Positions 49,278-49,977 of a stretch of DNA of 49,977 nucleotides are shown here, one piece after another. Numbering within the stretch: position 1 is the first letter of the stretch; each line of letters starts with the position of its first letter. This DNA is from Acidobacteriota bacterium. Lineage in GTDB: Bacteria; Acidobacteriota; Terriglobia; Terriglobales; Acidobacteriaceae. Below the pieces are notes generated by a model. The model ran no database searches and had not been told where the DNA came from. It was given only the letters and a program-made list of their open reading frames with translations. A program made the position numbers and the translations under genes. Where the stretch lies: assembly GCA_003225055.1 (NCBI GenBank), contig QIAU01000201.1:1-49977 (forward strand), written 5' to 3'.

Positions 49278-49807
49278 TGTTTGCCGATGAGTCCGGGTTC
49301 CTGCTGATTCCCAACGTGGCCAAAACCTGGGCGCCGGTAGGTCAAACTCCTATTCATCGCCATGTCTATCGACGGGACAAAATTTCGGTGATCTCCGGCA
49401 TTTCGGTAAGTCCGAAACGGCAGCGGCTGAACCTCTACTACTACCTCTTCTATGACAATATCGGGCAGGAAGAAGTATGCCTGTTCCTACGCCACTTATT
49501 GCGGCATCTCCGGGGTCAGGTGATGGTCGTACTGGATAACTCCAGTACACACAAGGGCGAGCCTTTCCAAGAGCTACGCCACCAGCATCCTCGTCTGCAT
49601 ATGGAGAACTTCCCCTCCTATGCGCCGGAACTCAACCCGGACGAAGCCGTCTGGTCGCAAGCGAAACGGAAACTGGCGAATAGCTGCCCCAAGGACATCG
49701 ATGAGCTCATGGACGACATCATCGGATCGATCAACGGAATCAGAAGATCGCCGAGGAAGTTGCGGGCATGCATCGAGCAGTCCGAGTTACCTTCTTTTTT
49801 GCGCTAA
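49217..49807 (+). CDS. IS630 transposase, frame B (DDE domain)
   Basis: Frame open from 49064; the ATG at 49217 is the first plausible internal start, but the family normally makes this part by -1 frameshift from frame A at A AAA AAG (49247-49253). It holds all catalytic acids: HLVFADESGFLL (first Asp), VMVVLDNSSTHKGEPF (second Asp) and ELNPDEAVWSQAKRKLANS (Glu). Stop TAA 49807 lies 20 bp before the right inverted repeat. The transposase cuts and pastes at TA dinucleotides. Confidence 0.88.
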   Translation: METPTMAADKKKAARLGAHLVFADESGFLLIPNVAKTWAPVGQTPIHRHVYRRDKISVISGISVSPKRQRLNLYYYLFYDNIGQEEVCLFLRHLLRHLRGQVMVVLDNSSTHKGEPFQELRHQHPRLHMENFPSYAPELNPDEAVWSQAKRKLANSCPKDIDELMDDIIGSINGIRRSPRKLRACIEQSELPSFLR

Positions 49808-49875
49808 ATCATTGCATTATTTATACGTAGATCAATAACTTATCTGGCGGCGAGGCGGGTCAATGCTGCTGACTG

Positions 49876-49923
49876 CTATAGTTTCTCGCAGAGGCGGTTG
49901 AGTGTGAGATAGGCATCGGGCAT
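49876..49923 (-). other. 15-codon ORF with strong SD after a gene end
   Basis: On the minus strand, TAGGAGGAATTTATG joins the stop of the upstream partial gene to AGGAGG and an ATG at 49923, which opens a 15-codon frame (MPDAYLTLNRLCEKL, TAG). It could be a leader peptide or the start of a second operon gene that has been lost. Confidence 0.35.
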
Positions 49924-49935
49924 AAATTCCTCCTA

Positions 49936-49977
49936 GCGCAGCGCCAGGCGCATCAACACCGCGCTCACAAACGGCAG
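49936..49977 (-). CDS. C-terminal end of an unidentified gene
   Basis: The minus strand from the right edge reads LPFVSAVLMRLALR to a TAG at 49933-49935 (stop overlaps the next SD). Only 14 residues are inside the window, hydrophobic. Too short to name. Confidence 0.4.

Larger units (their letters stand above)
48707..49827 (+). mobile_element. Complete IS630-family insertion sequence (1121 bp)
   Basis: Terminal inverted repeats are CGTATAAAGAATGTAAT at 48707 and, reading inward from 49827, CGTATAAATAATGCAAT (15 of 17 identical). Each end is flanked by TA (48705-48706 and 49828-49829), the target duplication of IS630/Tc1-mariner elements. Two reading frames overlap at a -1 slippage site, encoding one DDE transposase. 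It appears intact and probably recently inserted. Confidence 0.9.

Overview
The window looks like about 50 kb of chromosome from an uncultured soil Acidobacterium of the Koribacter/Terriglobia type. The evidence is GC-rich coding sequence, an Oar-like TonB-dependent receptor with an N-terminal carboxypeptidase-like repeat, the tail of an acidobacterial-type orphan FtsX/MacB permease, and a Gram-negative envelope gene set (Kdo synthesis, PagL-like lipid A deacylase, RodZ, class A PBP). No rRNA operon, complete tRNA or CRISPR array is visible.

Positions 1 to about 31000 are mostly housekeeping. On the minus strand are ahcY (cut by the window edge) and metK of the SAM cycle, then a RodZ-like/DUF4440 pair. 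On the plus strand are a GAF-GGDEF cyclase, pyrG, kdsA, a K+ channel-like protein, kdsD/kpsF, proS, a class A penicillin-binding protein, a TPR lipoprotein-like gene, the large helicase Lhr and an FHA-GAF-sigma54 activator. A PagL-like deacylase, a VOC protein, an M23 peptidase and an exported hypothetical lie between them on the minus strand. kdsA, kdsD, pagL and a broken kdsC form a dispersed lipopolysaccharide-core set. kdsC is split into three frames by a perfect 5-bp tandem duplication and a 1-base loss.

Positions about 31000-39600 are a decaying accessory zone. It holds a group II intron RT remnant, frameshifted membrane-protein remnants, an intact 57-aa acidobacterial small gene, a TonB-like protein, the 3' half of a tRNA-Ala(GGC), an SDR dehydrogenase, two halves of one rve-type transposase lying 2.7 kb apart, a truncated FtsX permease, an intact RHH/PemK toxin-antitoxin operon with a leaderless extended -10 promoter, a truncated IS4 transposase and a LuxR HTH scrap.

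Positions about 39670-49977 hold a TonB-dependent receptor followed by an ArgH-family lyase, a membrane-anchored MutS-like ATPase, an S41-type peptidase, and a complete IS630 element (1121 bp, TA target duplication, -1 frameshift signal A AAA AAG) inserted 2 bp after the peptidase stop codon. Nothing here is clearly an undescribed defence or metabolic system. The best leads are the membrane MutS paralogue, the receptor/ArgH-like pair, the broken kdsC beside intact kdsA and kdsD, and the layered insertions of the accessory zone.
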